A model generated the notes under the pieces. It worked only from the letters and a program-made list of their open reading frames with translations. It was not told where the DNA came from and did no database searches. Below, piece after piece: positions 8,976 to 18,028 of a DNA stretch of 64,000 bases. Within the stretch, counting starts at the first letter, position 1. The number at the start of each line of letters is the position of its first letter. The translations under genes and the position numbers were made by a program. The stretch is from Maritalea sp049801075 (GTDB lineage: Bacteria > Pseudomonadota > Alphaproteobacteria > Rhizobiales > Devosiaceae), in contig NZ_JBNAGG010000004.1 of NCBI RefSeq assembly GCF_049801075.1, positions 62,001-126,000 of the forward strand, written 5' to 3'.

Positions 8976-10403
8976 TTAGCGGGGCAGGTTAGTGCCGCCC
9001 ATCAAATCCATATCAATGGCGCGTGCCGCTTGGCGACCTTCGCGGATGGCCCAAACCACCAATGATTGACCGCGACGCATGTCACCTGCTGCATATACGC
9101 CTTGCACCGATGTCCGATAGGACATGGTATCGGCGAATAGGTTTTTGCGAGGATCAAGATCAGCGCCCAACTCAGCCAGTAGGCCTTCTTGCAGCGGGTG
9201 AGCAAAGCCAATGGCCATCAGCACCAAGTCTGCACGCAGGATAAACTCACCATCTTCAACGGGGGCGCGTTTCTCATCCACACGGGTGCATTTTACGCCA
9301 GTTACGTGGCCCAAATCATTGCCCACAATCTCAACGGTGGCCGCTTGGAACTCGCGGTTCGCCCCTTCAGCCTGGGAAGATGAGGTGCGCATCTTGATGG
9401 CCCAATGTGGCCAGCTTGTCAGCTTGTCTTCCTTTTCTGGCGGTTGCGGGCGAATGTCCAATTGCGTTACGGAAACAGCGCCTTGCCGGAATGCTGTACC
9501 CACGCAGTCAGATGCCGTGTCACCGCCACCAATTACGACCACTTTTTTGCCATTGGCCAGAATTGGTGCTTCATCGCCAATCTCTTCACCACTGACGCGT
9601 TTGTTTTGCTGGGTGAGGTAAGGCATCGCGAAATGCACGCCGCCCAAATCTTGGCCCTGACAACCCGGATCGCGTGGATGTTCAGCGCCACCAGAAAGCA
9701 GCACAGCATCATGGTTCTTTTGCAAATTGGCGAATGAACGGGTAACGCCGATATTTTCGTTGTAATGGAAGATCACGCCTTCGGCTTCCATTTGCTCGAC
9801 GCGCCAATCAATATGGTGCTTTTCCATTTTAAAGTCTGGAATGCCATAGCGCAGCAAGCCACCAGCTTTGGCTTCGCGTTCATATACGTGCACCTCATGG
9901 CCAGCGCGAGCCAATTGTTGTGCAGCAGCCATGCCCGCAGGGCCAGAGCCAATGATCGCGACTTTTTTGCCTGTCTTTTTCTCCGCAATTTGCGGCTTTA
10001 GCCAGCCATTTCTAATGGCGCGGTCAGCAATAGTTTGCTCAATGGTTTTGATGGTGACCGGTTGGTCTTCCAAATTGAGCGTACATGCTTCTTCACATGG
10101 CGCCGGGCAAATGCGGCCTGTAAATTCAGGGAAATTATTGGTGGAATGAAGGTTCTCGGACGCTTCTTCCCAATCCCGCTGATAAACCAAATCATTCCAA
10201 TCTGGAATTTGGTTGTTGACCGGGCAGCCCGTATTGCCGTGGCAATAGGGGATGCCGCAGTCCATGCAGCGAGACGCTTGCCTTACGATTTCACCTTCGG
10301 TGAGCGGCACGGCAAACTCATTATAGTGACGGACACGATCGGAAGCTGGCTCATAGCGCGCTTCTTGGCGATCGATTTCGAGAAAACCTGTATGCTTACC
10401 CAT
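8976..10403 (-). CDS. gltD: Glutamate synthase (NADPH) small subunit
   Basis: A 475-residue subunit that passes electrons from NADPH through FAD and iron-sulphur clusters to the large subunit. The N-terminal cysteine clusters CMDCGIPYCHGNTGCPVNN and CPAPCEEACTLN are intact, followed by the FAD-binding GSGPAGMAAAQQLARAG and the NADPH-binding GGGDTASDCVG. It lies 14 bases downstream of gltB on the same strand, forming the classical gltBD operon. Length and motifs match the beta subunit of bacterial GOGAT. Confidence 0.97.
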   Translation of the reverse strand: MGKHTGFLEIDRQEARYEPASDRVRHYNEFAVPLTEGEIVRQASRCMDCGIPYCHGNTGCPVNNQIPDWNDLVYQRDWEEASENLHSTNNFPEFTGRICPAPCEEACTLNLEDQPVTIKTIEQTIADRAIRNGWLKPQIAEKKTGKKVAIIGSGPAGMAAAQQLARAGHEVHVYEREAKAGGLLRYGIPDFKMEKHHIDWRVEQMEAEGVIFHYNENIGVTRSFANLQKNHDAVLLSGGAEHPRDPGCQGQDLGGVHFAMPYLTQQNKRVSGEEIGDEAPILANGKKVVVIGGGDTASDCVGTAFRQGAVSVTQLDIRPQPPEKEDKLTSWPHWAIKMRTSSSQAEGANREFQAATVEIVGNDLGHVTGVKCTRVDEKRAPVEDGEFILRADLVLMAIGFAHPLQEGLLAELGADLDPRKNLFADTMSYRTSVQGVYAAGDMRRGQSLVVWAIREGRQAARAIDMDLMGGTNLPR

Positions 10404-10417
10404 TTTTGATGCCTTTC

Positions 10418-13400
10418 TTACGCGCTTTGATTTTGGTCGTCAGCTTCAAGTCGTGCCTGTTCCATTTCCAGAATGGCGCGACGATATTCAACTGGCATAA
10501 CTTTCACAAATTTGCTGCGATAGTCTTCCCAATTGTCGAGAATGAATTTGGCGCGAGATGAGCCTGTGTAATGCAGATGATTGGAAATCAGCTGGAACAA
10601 CCGTTCATCATCATGCTTGGTCATGTCGCCGGAAATATCCACGCGGCCATGCCATTCAATGTCGCCACCATGGTGATGGTGTTCGCGCATCAAATCTTCT
10701 TCTTCAAGCACAGGCTCGAGATCAACCATGGCGAGGTTGCAGCGTGAGCGGAAGGTTTTATCTTCGTCAAGCACATAAGCCACGCCGCCGGACATACCTG
10801 CCGCAAAGTTGCGACCGGTTTCACCGATAACAACCACAACGCCGCCAGTCATATATTCACACCCGTGGTCGCCCAAGCCTTCCACAACGGCGATGGCGCC
10901 GGAGTTCCGCACTGCGAAACGTTCGCCAGCAAAGCCGCGGAAATAACACTCGCCTGATACGGCGCCATAAAGCACCGTGTTGCCGACAATGATGGAGTTT
11001 TCCGGCACGATGTTGGCGTTTTCTGGTGGGCGAACAACAATGCGTCCACCAGAAAGGCCCTTGCCCACATAATCGTTTGCTTCGCCTTGCAGATCAAAGC
11101 TGATGCCGTTGGTGAGGAATGCGCCGAAGGCTTGGCCAGCAATACCTTTCAGGTTTACGGCAATGGTGTCTTCGGGCAAGCCTTGCAGGCCATATTTCAT
11201 GGCCACCGCGCCGGACAACATGGCACCGGCAGAACGATTTTTCGATCTAATGTCGATATCGAACTTAACGGGTTCGCCTTTTTCCAAAGCCTTCTTAGAC
11301 TTCTCAATCAGGGTCTTGTCCAAGATGTCGTCAAGGCCGTGATCTTGTAGTTGCGAGTGGAAATAGGTGTCCCCCTCATACAAGTCGGGCTTGTAGAGCA
11401 ATTTCGACAGATCAATGCCCTGTGCTTTGTTGTGTGGCACATCTTTGCGTTGGCGAAGCAGCTCGGTGCGGCCAACCAGCTCATTGATGGTTTTGACGCC
11501 GAGTTCGGCCATCAATTGGCGCAGCTCTTCGGCGACATAGAAGAAGTAATTCACCACATGGTCTGGCGTGCCTTTGAAGCGTTTACGCAACTCAGGATCT
11601 TGCGTGGCGATGCCTACAGGGCAGGTGTTGAGGTGGCATTTGCGCATCATCAAGCATCCCGCCGCAATCAATGGTGCGGTGGCAAAGCCAAATTCATCTG
11701 CGCCCAAAATCGCGCCGATCAAAACGTCACGGCCAGTTTTAAAGCCGCCATCGACTTGCAGTTTCACACGTGACCGCAAGCGGTTCATCACCAAGGTTTG
11801 GTGTGTCTCCGCAATGCCGATTTCCCAAGGGGAGCCAGCATGTTTGATGGAGGTGAGTGGCGATGCGCCTGTGCCGCCATCATATCCGGAGATGGTGATG
11901 TGGTCTGCGTGTGCTTTGGCCACGCCAGCCGCCACGGTGCCAACGCCTAGTTCAGACACAAGCTTCACCGAAATGTCGGCCACAGGGTTTACGTTTTTCA
12001 AATCATAGATCAGCTGGGCCAAATCTTCGATTGAATAAATATCGTGGTGTGGCGGTGGTGAGATCAGGCCCACGCCTGGTGTTGAGTGGCGTGTTTGCGC
12101 GATCACAGCATCCACTTTGTGGCCTGGCAATTGCCCGCCTTCACCCGGCTTGGCGCCTTGGGCGACCTTAATCTGGATCATATCTGAATTGACCAGATAA
12201 TCGGTGGTGACGCCAAAGCGGCCGGACGCGACCTGCTTAATGGCTGAACGTTCAGGATTGCGGCTGCCGTCTGGCAAGGGGTTGTAGCGATCTGGTTCTT
12301 CGCCGCCTTCCCCTGTGTTGGATTTGCCGCCAATTTTGTTCATGGCGATGGCCAGCGATGTATGCGCTTCGCGCGAGATGGAGCCGAACGACATTGCGCC
12401 TGTAGAAAAGCGCTTTACGATGTCTTCGGCAGGTTCAACCTGATCAATATCAACTGGCTTGCCGGCTGGGGCCAACTCAAAAAAAGAGCGAATGGTCAAA
12501 AGCTGCTCGGATGCATCATTTACCGCAGACGCAAACGCATCATATTTTGCTTGCGCTGTTTGCGGCGATTGTTCGGCTGTGCGCACAGCGTGCTGCAGAT
12601 CCGCAATCGTGTCTGGTGTCCAAGAGTGCTTTTCACCCCGAATACGGTAGGCATATTCACCGCCCACATCGAGGCTGTTTTTCAAGACGGCATCATTGCC
12701 GAAGGCCAACATGTGACGTTCGGCAGTTTCCTGTGCCACCTCTTTCAGGCCAACACCTTCGATTGAAGTGCCAGTGCCAAAGAAGAACTTTTTGACAAAT
12801 TCGGTTGAAAGGCCAACAGCGTCGAAAATCTGCGCGCCGCAATAGGACTGGTAAGTCGAGATGCCCATTTTGGACATGATCTTTAATAGGCCTTTGCCGA
12901 TCGATTTAATGTAACGAGACACACATTCTTGCTCGTCCACTTCTGGCGGGAAGTGGCCTTCGGCCTGCATGGCCGAGATCGTTTCAAACGCCAAATATGG
13001 GTTGATCGCTTCAGCACCATAACCTGCGAGCACAGCAAAATGGTGAATTTCGCGGGCTTCACCTGTTTCCACAACCAAGCCACATGATGTGCGCAAGCCT
13101 TTACGGATCAAATGGTGATGCACAGCTGCTGTGGCGAGCAAGGCAGGGATGGCAATCCGATCATGGGAGATCAAACGGTCTGACAGGACAATAATGTTCA
13201 TGCCCAAACGCACGGCGCTTTCAGCGCGGTCGCAAATGGCTTCGAGGGCCACTTCCATCCAGTCGGCGCCTTTTTCAGCGGCGTAGGTGACGTCGATGGT
13301 CTCCGTCATAAACTGATTGTCGCCGATCGATCCGATGGTGCGGACTTTTTCCAGATCTTCGTTGGTCAGAATAGGCTGACGCACTTCTAGGCGCTTGCGC

Positions 13401-15130
13401 TCTGAAAGACCTTTTAGATCAAACAGGTTCGGGCGCGGCCCGATGAAGGAGATCAAGCTCATCACCGATTCTTCGCGGATCGGATCAATTGGTGGGTTGG
13501 TTACCTGCGCAAAGTTCTGCTTGAAATAGGAATAGAGCAGCTTCGATTTTGACGATAGCGCAGAGATTGGTGTGTCTGTGCCCATTGAGCCCACACCTTC
13601 TTGCCCCGTTGTTGCCATCGGTGGCAGCAAAAATTTGATGTCTTCCTGCGTGTAGCCAAAGGCTTGCTGGCGGTCCAACAGGCTATCGAAGGGTTGTACC
13701 GGTTGACGGTCAACGCCTGGCGCATCTTCAAGCACGATTTGTGTGCGAGAGAGCCACTTTTGATATGGGTTTTTCTTGGCGAGTTCGGTTTTCACCTCAT
13801 CGTCAGAGATCATCTTGTTGTTTTCGAGGTCGACCAACAGCATTTTGCCGGGCTGCAAACGCCATTTTTCAACGATATCTTCTTCTGGAATGTCCAACAC
13901 GCCAGATTCTGAGGCCAAGATGATTTGATTGTTTTTAGTGACGCAATAGCGAGCAGGGCGCAGGCCGTTACGGTCCAATGTGGCTGTGATGTAGCGACCA
14001 TCGGTCATCACCATGGCGGCAGGGCCGTCCCACGGCTCCATCAGCGCGGCGTGATATTCGTAAAAGGCGCGGCGCTCATCATCCATCAGCGGGTTGCCTG
14101 CCCATGCTTGTGGCACCATCATCATGGCGGCGTGAGGCAATTTATAGCCACCACGCACAAGGAATTCGAGGGCATTGTCGAAACAAGCCGTGTCTGACTG
14201 ACCTTCATAAGAGATCGGCCAAATTTTGGTGATGTCGTTGCCGAATTTGTCGGACGCAACAGACGCTTGACGCGCAGCCATCCAGTTCACATTGCCGCGG
14301 ATGGTGTTGATTTCACCATTGTGCGCCACAAAGCGATATGGGTGGGCAAGTTTCCAAGACGGGAAAGTGTTGGTGGAGAAGCGCTGGTGCACCAAAGCCA
14401 ATGCCGATCTAAAATCCGGGTCTGTGAGATCGGGATAAAACGGGCCAAGCTGTTCCGCCAAGAACATGCCTTTATAAACAATTGTGCGGGCCGAGAAGGA
14501 CACCACATAAAAGCCATTGTCGCTGTCGGCTTCTGGCAACTCGCGATAGATTGTGTTGGAGATCACTTTGCGCGTGATCAGCAATTTTGTTTCAAACTCT
14601 TCGTCGCTCAGGCCTTCCGGACGGGCAACAAAGACTTGTTCAATAATGGGCTGGGTAGCGATAACGCCTTCAGACAATGAAGAATTATCTGCTGGTACTT
14701 CGCGTGTGCCGAGAATTTCCAAGCCTTCGGCGCGGGCGCAATTGATCAGCTTTTCAGCGCACTTCGCTTTTAACTTTTCGTCGTTCGGATAGAACAACAT
14801 TGCCACAGCATATTGGCCGGTTTCCGGCAGCTCAAAATCGACAGATTTTACGAAAAAGCCGTGGGGGATTTGCACCAACATGCCGGCGCCATCGCCCATT
14901 AAAGGGTCTGCCCCAACGGCACCGCGGTGGGTCAAATTGATCAAAATTTTCAGGCCAGATTCAACAATGTCGTGGGAAGCGCTATTGTCGATATTGGCGA
15001 TCATGCCCAAACCACAGGCGTCATGCTCGTTGGCTGGGTCGTAAAGACCCACCGGTTTGGGGCGGCCATTTGCTGGTTTGGCAGGCATTACCCGCACGTC
15101 ACGCAAAGCTTGGTCATTTTTGTTGGCCAT
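10418..15130 (-). CDS. gltB: Glutamate synthase (NADPH) large subunit
   Basis: A 1570-residue enzyme that makes two glutamates from glutamine and 2-oxoglutarate. The start at 15130 is preferred because GGAGGGG lies just upstream; earlier in-frame starts lack this. The catalytic amidotransferase Cys39 in HDACGLG is preceded by a propeptide normally removed. Next come the central and FMN-binding synthase domains, with the 3Fe-4S cysteines in CLMMRKCHLNTCPVGI. The C-terminal beta-helix GXGXG domain includes GLSGGRIVVRPP and TGGVVVVIGETGRNFAAGMSGG (described here as two adjoining blocks, near residues 1370 and 1450). gltD follows. An inverted repeat at 15203-15227 may be its operator. Confidence 0.97.
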   Translation of the reverse strand: MANKNDQALRDVRVMPAKPANGRPKPVGLYDPANEHDACGLGMIANIDNSASHDIVESGLKILINLTHRGAVGADPLMGDGAGMLVQIPHGFFVKSVDFELPETGQYAVAMLFYPNDEKLKAKCAEKLINCARAEGLEILGTREVPADNSSLSEGVIATQPIIEQVFVARPEGLSDEEFETKLLITRKVISNTIYRELPEADSDNGFYVVSFSARTIVYKGMFLAEQLGPFYPDLTDPDFRSALALVHQRFSTNTFPSWKLAHPYRFVAHNGEINTIRGNVNWMAARQASVASDKFGNDITKIWPISYEGQSDTACFDNALEFLVRGGYKLPHAAMMMVPQAWAGNPLMDDERRAFYEYHAALMEPWDGPAAMVMTDGRYITATLDRNGLRPARYCVTKNNQIILASESGVLDIPEEDIVEKWRLQPGKMLLVDLENNKMISDDEVKTELAKKNPYQKWLSRTQIVLEDAPGVDRQPVQPFDSLLDRQQAFGYTQEDIKFLLPPMATTGQEGVGSMGTDTPISALSSKSKLLYSYFKQNFAQVTNPPIDPIREESVMSLISFIGPRPNLFDLKGLSERKRLEVRQPILTNEDLEKVRTIGSIGDNQFMTETIDVTYAAEKGADWMEVALEAICDRAESAVRLGMNIIVLSDRLISHDRIAIPALLATAAVHHHLIRKGLRTSCGLVVETGEAREIHHFAVLAGYGAEAINPYLAFETISAMQAEGHFPPEVDEQECVSRYIKSIGKGLLKIMSKMGISTYQSYCGAQIFDAVGLSTEFVKKFFFGTGTSIEGVGLKEVAQETAERHMLAFGNDAVLKNSLDVGGEYAYRIRGEKHSWTPDTIADLQHAVRTAEQSPQTAQAKYDAFASAVNDASEQLLTIRSFFELAPAGKPVDIDQVEPAEDIVKRFSTGAMSFGSISREAHTSLAIAMNKIGGKSNTGEGGEEPDRYNPLPDGSRNPERSAIKQVASGRFGVTTDYLVNSDMIQIKVAQGAKPGEGGQLPGHKVDAVIAQTRHSTPGVGLISPPPHHDIYSIEDLAQLIYDLKNVNPVADISVKLVSELGVGTVAAGVAKAHADHITISGYDGGTGASPLTSIKHAGSPWEIGIAETHQTLVMNRLRSRVKLQVDGGFKTGRDVLIGAILGADEFGFATAPLIAAGCLMMRKCHLNTCPVGIATQDPELRKRFKGTPDHVVNYFFYVAEELRQLMAELGVKTINELVGRTELLRQRKDVPHNKAQGIDLSKLLYKPDLYEGDTYFHSQLQDHGLDDILDKTLIEKSKKALEKGEPVKFDIDIRSKNRSAGAMLSGAVAMKYGLQGLPEDTIAVNLKGIAGQAFGAFLTNGISFDLQGEANDYVGKGLSGGRIVVRPPENANIVPENSIIVGNTVLYGAVSGECYFRGFAGERFAVRNSGAIAVVEGLGDHGCEYMTGGVVVVIGETGRNFAAGMSGGVAYVLDEDKTFRSRCNLAMVDLEPVLEEEDLMREHHHHGGDIEWHGRVDISGDMTKHDDERLFQLISNHLHYTGSSRAKFILDNWEDYRSKFVKVMPVEYRRAILEMEQARLEADDQNQSA

Positions 15131-15202
15131 AAGCCCCTCCATAATAGTCACTGCCATTTCGCACCGCAGGCGCGAAATTTGGGTCAGGTTTACATATGCA
15201 GT

Positions 15203-15227
15203 GCGTTATGAATCGCATTCACAACGC
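15203..15227. promoter_or_regulatory. Inverted repeat upstream of gltB, possible operator
   Basis: GCGTT-A-TGAAT around a CGC centre with ATTCA-C-AACGC: 10 of 12 base pairs symmetric, centred about 85 bases upstream of the gltB start. Position suggests a regulator site for gltBD. The regulator is unknown. Confidence 0.45.
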
Positions 15228-15525
15228 GCCGTTCGCGACAAGCGCAATTTTTCCTAAAATGGGCGATAGTGATCGTTTTATGATCTTCTTTTCGCGCCCA
15301 ATCGAGCCTTATCTTGGCTCTCCCCCAGAGTGCTATACACAGCTTATGACACAAAAATATAAGGCTGTTGCGTTAAATGCAACTTGCGCCTTTCGGTCAT
15401 TTGGTATGGACAGTATTGCTGTCCTATTTTTTGAGCGGAGATTATTCGAAATCACTTGGATGGGCAAGAGGGGCGATCAAGTTTTTTTGTCGCACGGCGG
15501 CAATAAGTTGAGGCCAAATACAAGT

Positions 15526-15553
15526 GGGGCACAACATGTTGTGGTTGCGCCCC
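15526..15553 (-). terminator. Stem-loop after the small heat-shock gene
   Basis: Read on the minus strand, GGGGCGCAAC pairs with GTTGTGCCCC (one G-U pair) around an 8-base loop, about 35 bases after the heat-shock stop codon. There is no strong U-run, so it may be a weak terminator or a 3' stabilising hairpin. Confidence 0.4.
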
Positions 15554-15586
15554 GACAATCAGTCAATCTGTTGACGATTCGTCAGC

Positions 15587-16054
15587 TTAGTTTTTCACTT
15601 CGCTTTCGATTTTTTTGTGCTCGACGCTTCCTTCTGATCCGATGGAAATTTTGCGTGGGCGCTTGCTTTCCGGCAGTTCGCGCGCCAATTCGATGTGCAA
15701 AAGGCCATTTTCAAGATCAGCACCGCGAACCTCAACATAGTCCGCTAACTTAAAGCGACGCTCGAATGAACGTTCGGCAATGCCGCGATGGAGGAAATCG
15801 CGTGCTTGCTCAGATTCGCTTTGCGATTTTGCGCCTTTGACGATGATCGCGTTTTCCTTGGTCTCGATCACCAAATCATCCTTTGAGAACCCAGCGACAG
15901 CCATGGAGATGCGATAGGTATCTTCGCCTGTGCGCTCAATATTATAGGGCGGGAAGGCGTTGGTTTCTTGTGGTGAGAGATCGTCTAGCAAGTTGAACAA
16001 GCGGTCAAAGCCAACAGTTGAGCGATAGAATGGGGATAGATCCAAAGTGTTCAT
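15587..16054 (-). CDS. Small heat-shock protein, Hsp20/IbpA family
   Basis: A 155-residue ATP-independent holdase. The alpha-crystallin domain spans about residues 37-130: PPYNIERTGEDTYRISMAVAG at its start, the ERSFERRFKLADYVE block, and ENGLLHIELARELPE containing the I/L-x-I/L-like strand region before the tail. The start is fixed by AGGAG eight bases upstream. That ribosome site is folded into a ROSE-type hairpin, and an RpoH-like promoter lies about 110 bases upstream, so heat control is expected at both transcription and translation. Related to rhizobial hsp/ibpA genes that carry the same thermometer. Confidence 0.95.
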   Translation of the reverse strand: MNTLDLSPFYRSTVGFDRLFNLLDDLSPQETNAFPPYNIERTGEDTYRISMAVAGFSKDDLVIETKENAIIVKGAKSQSESEQARDFLHRGIAERSFERRFKLADYVEVRGADLENGLLHIELARELPESKRPRKISIGSEGSVEHKKIESEVKN

Positions 16055-16150
16055 GGCATATTCTCCTTTAGAAGCAATATGAACGTTTCAAGATCCCAGT
16101 ATGGGCATCCTGCTTGGTTTTTATGCCAGCCCCCTTTTGGGCCGCTGACA
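16055..16150 (-). promoter_or_regulatory. ROSE-type RNA thermometer in the hsp20 leader
   Basis: In the minus-strand leader the last hairpin (16080 to 16058) pairs AUAUU with AAUAU, leaves G16075 unpaired, and pairs CUUC with GGAG of the ribosome site (16063-16066), closing on a UAAA loop. A UUGCU-type anti-ribosome-site strand with a bulged G opposite AGGAG is the signature of ROSE elements of alphaproteobacterial small heat-shock genes. Upstream are further weak hairpins, for example GGCAU/AUGCC between 16127 and 16104. The leader length of about 95 bases fits the family. Confidence 0.85.
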
Positions 16151-16157
16151 ATTATTA

Positions 16158-16185
16158 ATTTGGGGCTTTAAATTTGGATTTCAAG
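16158..16185 (-). promoter_or_regulatory. RpoH (sigma-32)-like promoter of hsp20
   Basis: On the minus strand CTTGAAA (16185-16179), a 13-base spacer, and CCCCAAAT (16165-16158). This differs by one base from the sigma-32 consensus CTTGAAA / CCCCATnT. It places the transcript start near 16150, just ahead of the thermometer. Confidence 0.75.
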
Positions 16186-16299
16186 AGGGGGCAGTTGGAA
16201 AATCCTTGCCTGATATTGCTCAAGCTTTTCAGCTTGTTAGCAGATGAACGGAAAATGAACGGGAGATTATAAGTTGGTTCAGTCAGGTTTTTATAGGTT

Positions 16300-16430
16300 G
16301 GATCCTGCAAGCCACTTAAATGTCTGATCATGGCTTGCAACAACCTTAACCGGAACATCATCATCCGCCCCCCGCATGATGTTCCACCCCAATAAGCCAG
16401 CAATTTTTTAAATTGCTGGCTTTATTTGTT
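16300..16430 (+). ncRNA. Candidate structured small RNA with three perfect stem-loops
   Basis: Three successive perfect stems lie in a gene-free stretch: TGCAAGCCA/TGGCTTGCA (16306-16339), GGAACATCAT/ATGATGTTCC with a 14-base C-rich loop holding CCGCCCCCC (16352-16385), and a 13-bp stem AAGCCAGCAATTT/AAATTGCTGGCTT with a TTT loop (16394-16422), followed by TATTTGTTTT. The last is a textbook intrinsic terminator on the plus strand, yet no protein gene ends upstream of it. The C-rich apical loop is of the kind used by bacterial small RNAs to bind ribosome sites. The 5' end and family are unknown. Confidence 0.65.
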
Positions 16431-16502
16431 TTCACCTTGCAACACACCCCCTTTGCTACCTAAATGAAGTGCACGCAATGCGATTGTCGCTGAGGAGATA
16501 AA

Positions 16503-17474
16503 ATGAACGCGCCCAATAAAGTGATGGGGCCTGAATTGGCCAACATTCCCAGCAACCCGATTCCTTCTGGCGCGCGGGCTGGTTTTTTCAAAACCAAGGA
16601 CAATGTGCAATTGCGTTATGCCTTATGGCCGCGATTGGGCAACAAAAATAAGGGCACGATTTGTTTGGTGCAGGGGCGCACGGAATATATCGAGAAATAT
16701 TTCGAGACCATTTATGATTTCCAGCAACGCGGCTTTGCGGTGGCGACGTTTGATTGGCGTGGGCAAGGCGGCTCGGATCGGCTGATCGCCAATCCGCAAT
16801 TGGGACATGTCGAACATTTCAATGATTTTGTTTCTGACCTCGTGGCGTTCCATGCAGATATTTTGCTGCCAGATTGTCCCGCACCATTCTATTTGGTGGG
16901 CCATTCGATGGGCGGCTTGGCGTCATTGTTTGCGGCCACACGCGACCGGTTGATGTTTGACCGGGTGTTTTTAAGCGCGCCAATGGTGTCGCTGGATTTG
17001 GGCGTGAGCATCTCAACGGGCAAAAATCTAGTTCAGTTTCTGAAATTTTTAGGTGCAGGGCATTTGCCGATGCAACCGTGGAAATTTCCACGCCCCAGCG
17101 CCAAGACCTTTCCGGGTAACGAGCTGACTTCAGACCATGGGCGCTATATGCGGATGGTGAAAACGCTGGAGCATCGGCCTGATTTGTTGATCTCTGCTCC
17201 CACAATTGGGTGGACGGCCGCTAGCCTTGCGGCGATGGAGCAGGCAACGGCGCCTGAGTTTGGCCAAAAAGTTAAGTTACCAGTTTTGATGTTGGCAGCG
17301 GCAGATGACCGGGTTGTGTCGACAGCAGCGATTGAGCATTTGGGCATGAGCATGCGCACTGGGCGTCATGCGGTTTTGCCCAATGCACGGCATGAAATAT
17401 TTATGGAAAATGATGGCATCCGCTCGCAAGCATTTGCAGCCTTCGATGCCTTTATCACAGAGCAGGGACGATAA
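16503..17474 (+). CDS. Alpha/beta hydrolase, lysophospholipase (PldB)-like
   Basis: A 323-residue hydrolase of the serine-aminopeptidase-S33/lysophospholipase group. The nucleophile elbow GHSMGG is at about residues 138-143, preceded by the TFDWRGQGGSDR block typical of this group; an acid residue in LMLAAADDRVV and the histidine in NARHEIFMEND complete the triad. No signal peptide is obvious. The ATG is preceded by GAGGAG. Its stop shares one base with the start of the glycolipid-binding gene (TAATG), so the two are translationally coupled. The substrate is inferred only to be a lipid ester. Confidence 0.88.
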   Translation: MNAPNKVMGPELANIPSNPIPSGARAGFFKTKDNVQLRYALWPRLGNKNKGTICLVQGRTEYIEKYFETIYDFQQRGFAVATFDWRGQGGSDRLIANPQLGHVEHFNDFVSDLVAFHADILLPDCPAPFYLVGHSMGGLASLFAATRDRLMFDRVFLSAPMVSLDLGVSISTGKNLVQFLKFLGAGHLPMQPWKFPRPSAKTFPGNELTSDHGRYMRMVKTLEHRPDLLISAPTIGWTAASLAAMEQATAPEFGQKVKLPVLMLAAADDRVVSTAAIEHLGMSMRTGRHAVLPNARHEIFMENDGIRSQAFAAFDAFITEQGR

Positions 17475-18028
17475 TGAGCACCCATCACCACCAGATCAGC
17501 TGGCGCAATATAGAGACGCAGGGTCTGGAGCTGGTGCGTGTGGAGTTTACTCCATCATTGATTGATGTTTCCGGGCGTGTGGTTGGGCAAGATGGCGGCG
17601 CGCCCTTCGCCCTTGATTATGCGTTAGAACTGGATGTGGATTGGCAATTGCTGCGTGCAGACCTTCGTTTGCTCGATGGCCACAGCCTTTCCCTACGCCG
17701 TGCCGATGCGGGGCACTGGTTGAACGGTTATGAGGTGACCATCCCAGCGCTCGAGGGCGCAGTGGATATTGATATTTTTGCGACGCCATTCACCAACAGC
17801 TTGCCGATCAATCGGCTTAAACTTGGGCAAGGAGACCATGCGCAGGCTGACGTGATCTATATTGCTGATTTGGACCTGACGCCGACCATGGCGCAGCAAA
17901 GCTACAAGCGTCCAGGTGAAAGCACCTACGCATATGAAAGCCTAACGACAGGCTTTCAAACCAGTTTTGACGTGGATGAAAATGGCTATGTGCTCAATTA
18001 CCCAGATTTGTTTGAGCGTGTTTGCTAG
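17474..18028 (+). CDS. Putative glycolipid-binding protein (PF06475-type)
   Basis: A 184-residue protein resembling the putative glycolipid-binding family known from Pseudomonas PA1994. Family-like blocks are the GHWLNG segment, DIDIFATPFTNSLPINRL in the middle, YIADLDLTPTMAQQSYKR, and the C-terminal FDVDENGYVLNYPDLFERV. No signal peptide is visible. It is coupled to the lysophospholipase-like gene, supporting a lipid-related role, but its activity is unproven. The last four bases overlap the convergent hisN gene. Confidence 0.8.
   Translation: MSTHHHQISWRNIETQGLELVRVEFTPSLIDVSGRVVGQDGGAPFALDYALELDVDWQLLRADLRLLDGHSLSLRRADAGHWLNGYEVTIPALEGAVDIDIFATPFTNSLPINRLKLGQGDHAQADVIYIADLDLTPTMAQQSYKRPGESTYAYESLTTGFQTSFDVDENGYVLNYPDLFERVC

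Larger units (their letters stand above)
15131..15586. other. 456-bp non-coding gap between gltB and the small heat-shock gene
   Basis: No convincing gene is present; an open frame at 15196-15753 runs into hsp20 antisense sequence and has no family resemblance. The gap holds the leader of gltB, the dyad at 15203-15227, and a strong hairpin after the heat-shock gene at 15526-15553. I see nothing else recognisable between about 15250 and 15520. Confidence 0.6.

Noticed and set aside
15196..15753. Plus-strand frame between gltB and hsp20
   Set aside because: Its second half is antisense to hsp20, and the first half shows no family features or ribosome site.
16155..16403. Minus-strand 82-codon frame
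   Set aside because: It covers the RpoH promoter and the hairpins of the small RNA; no homology seen.
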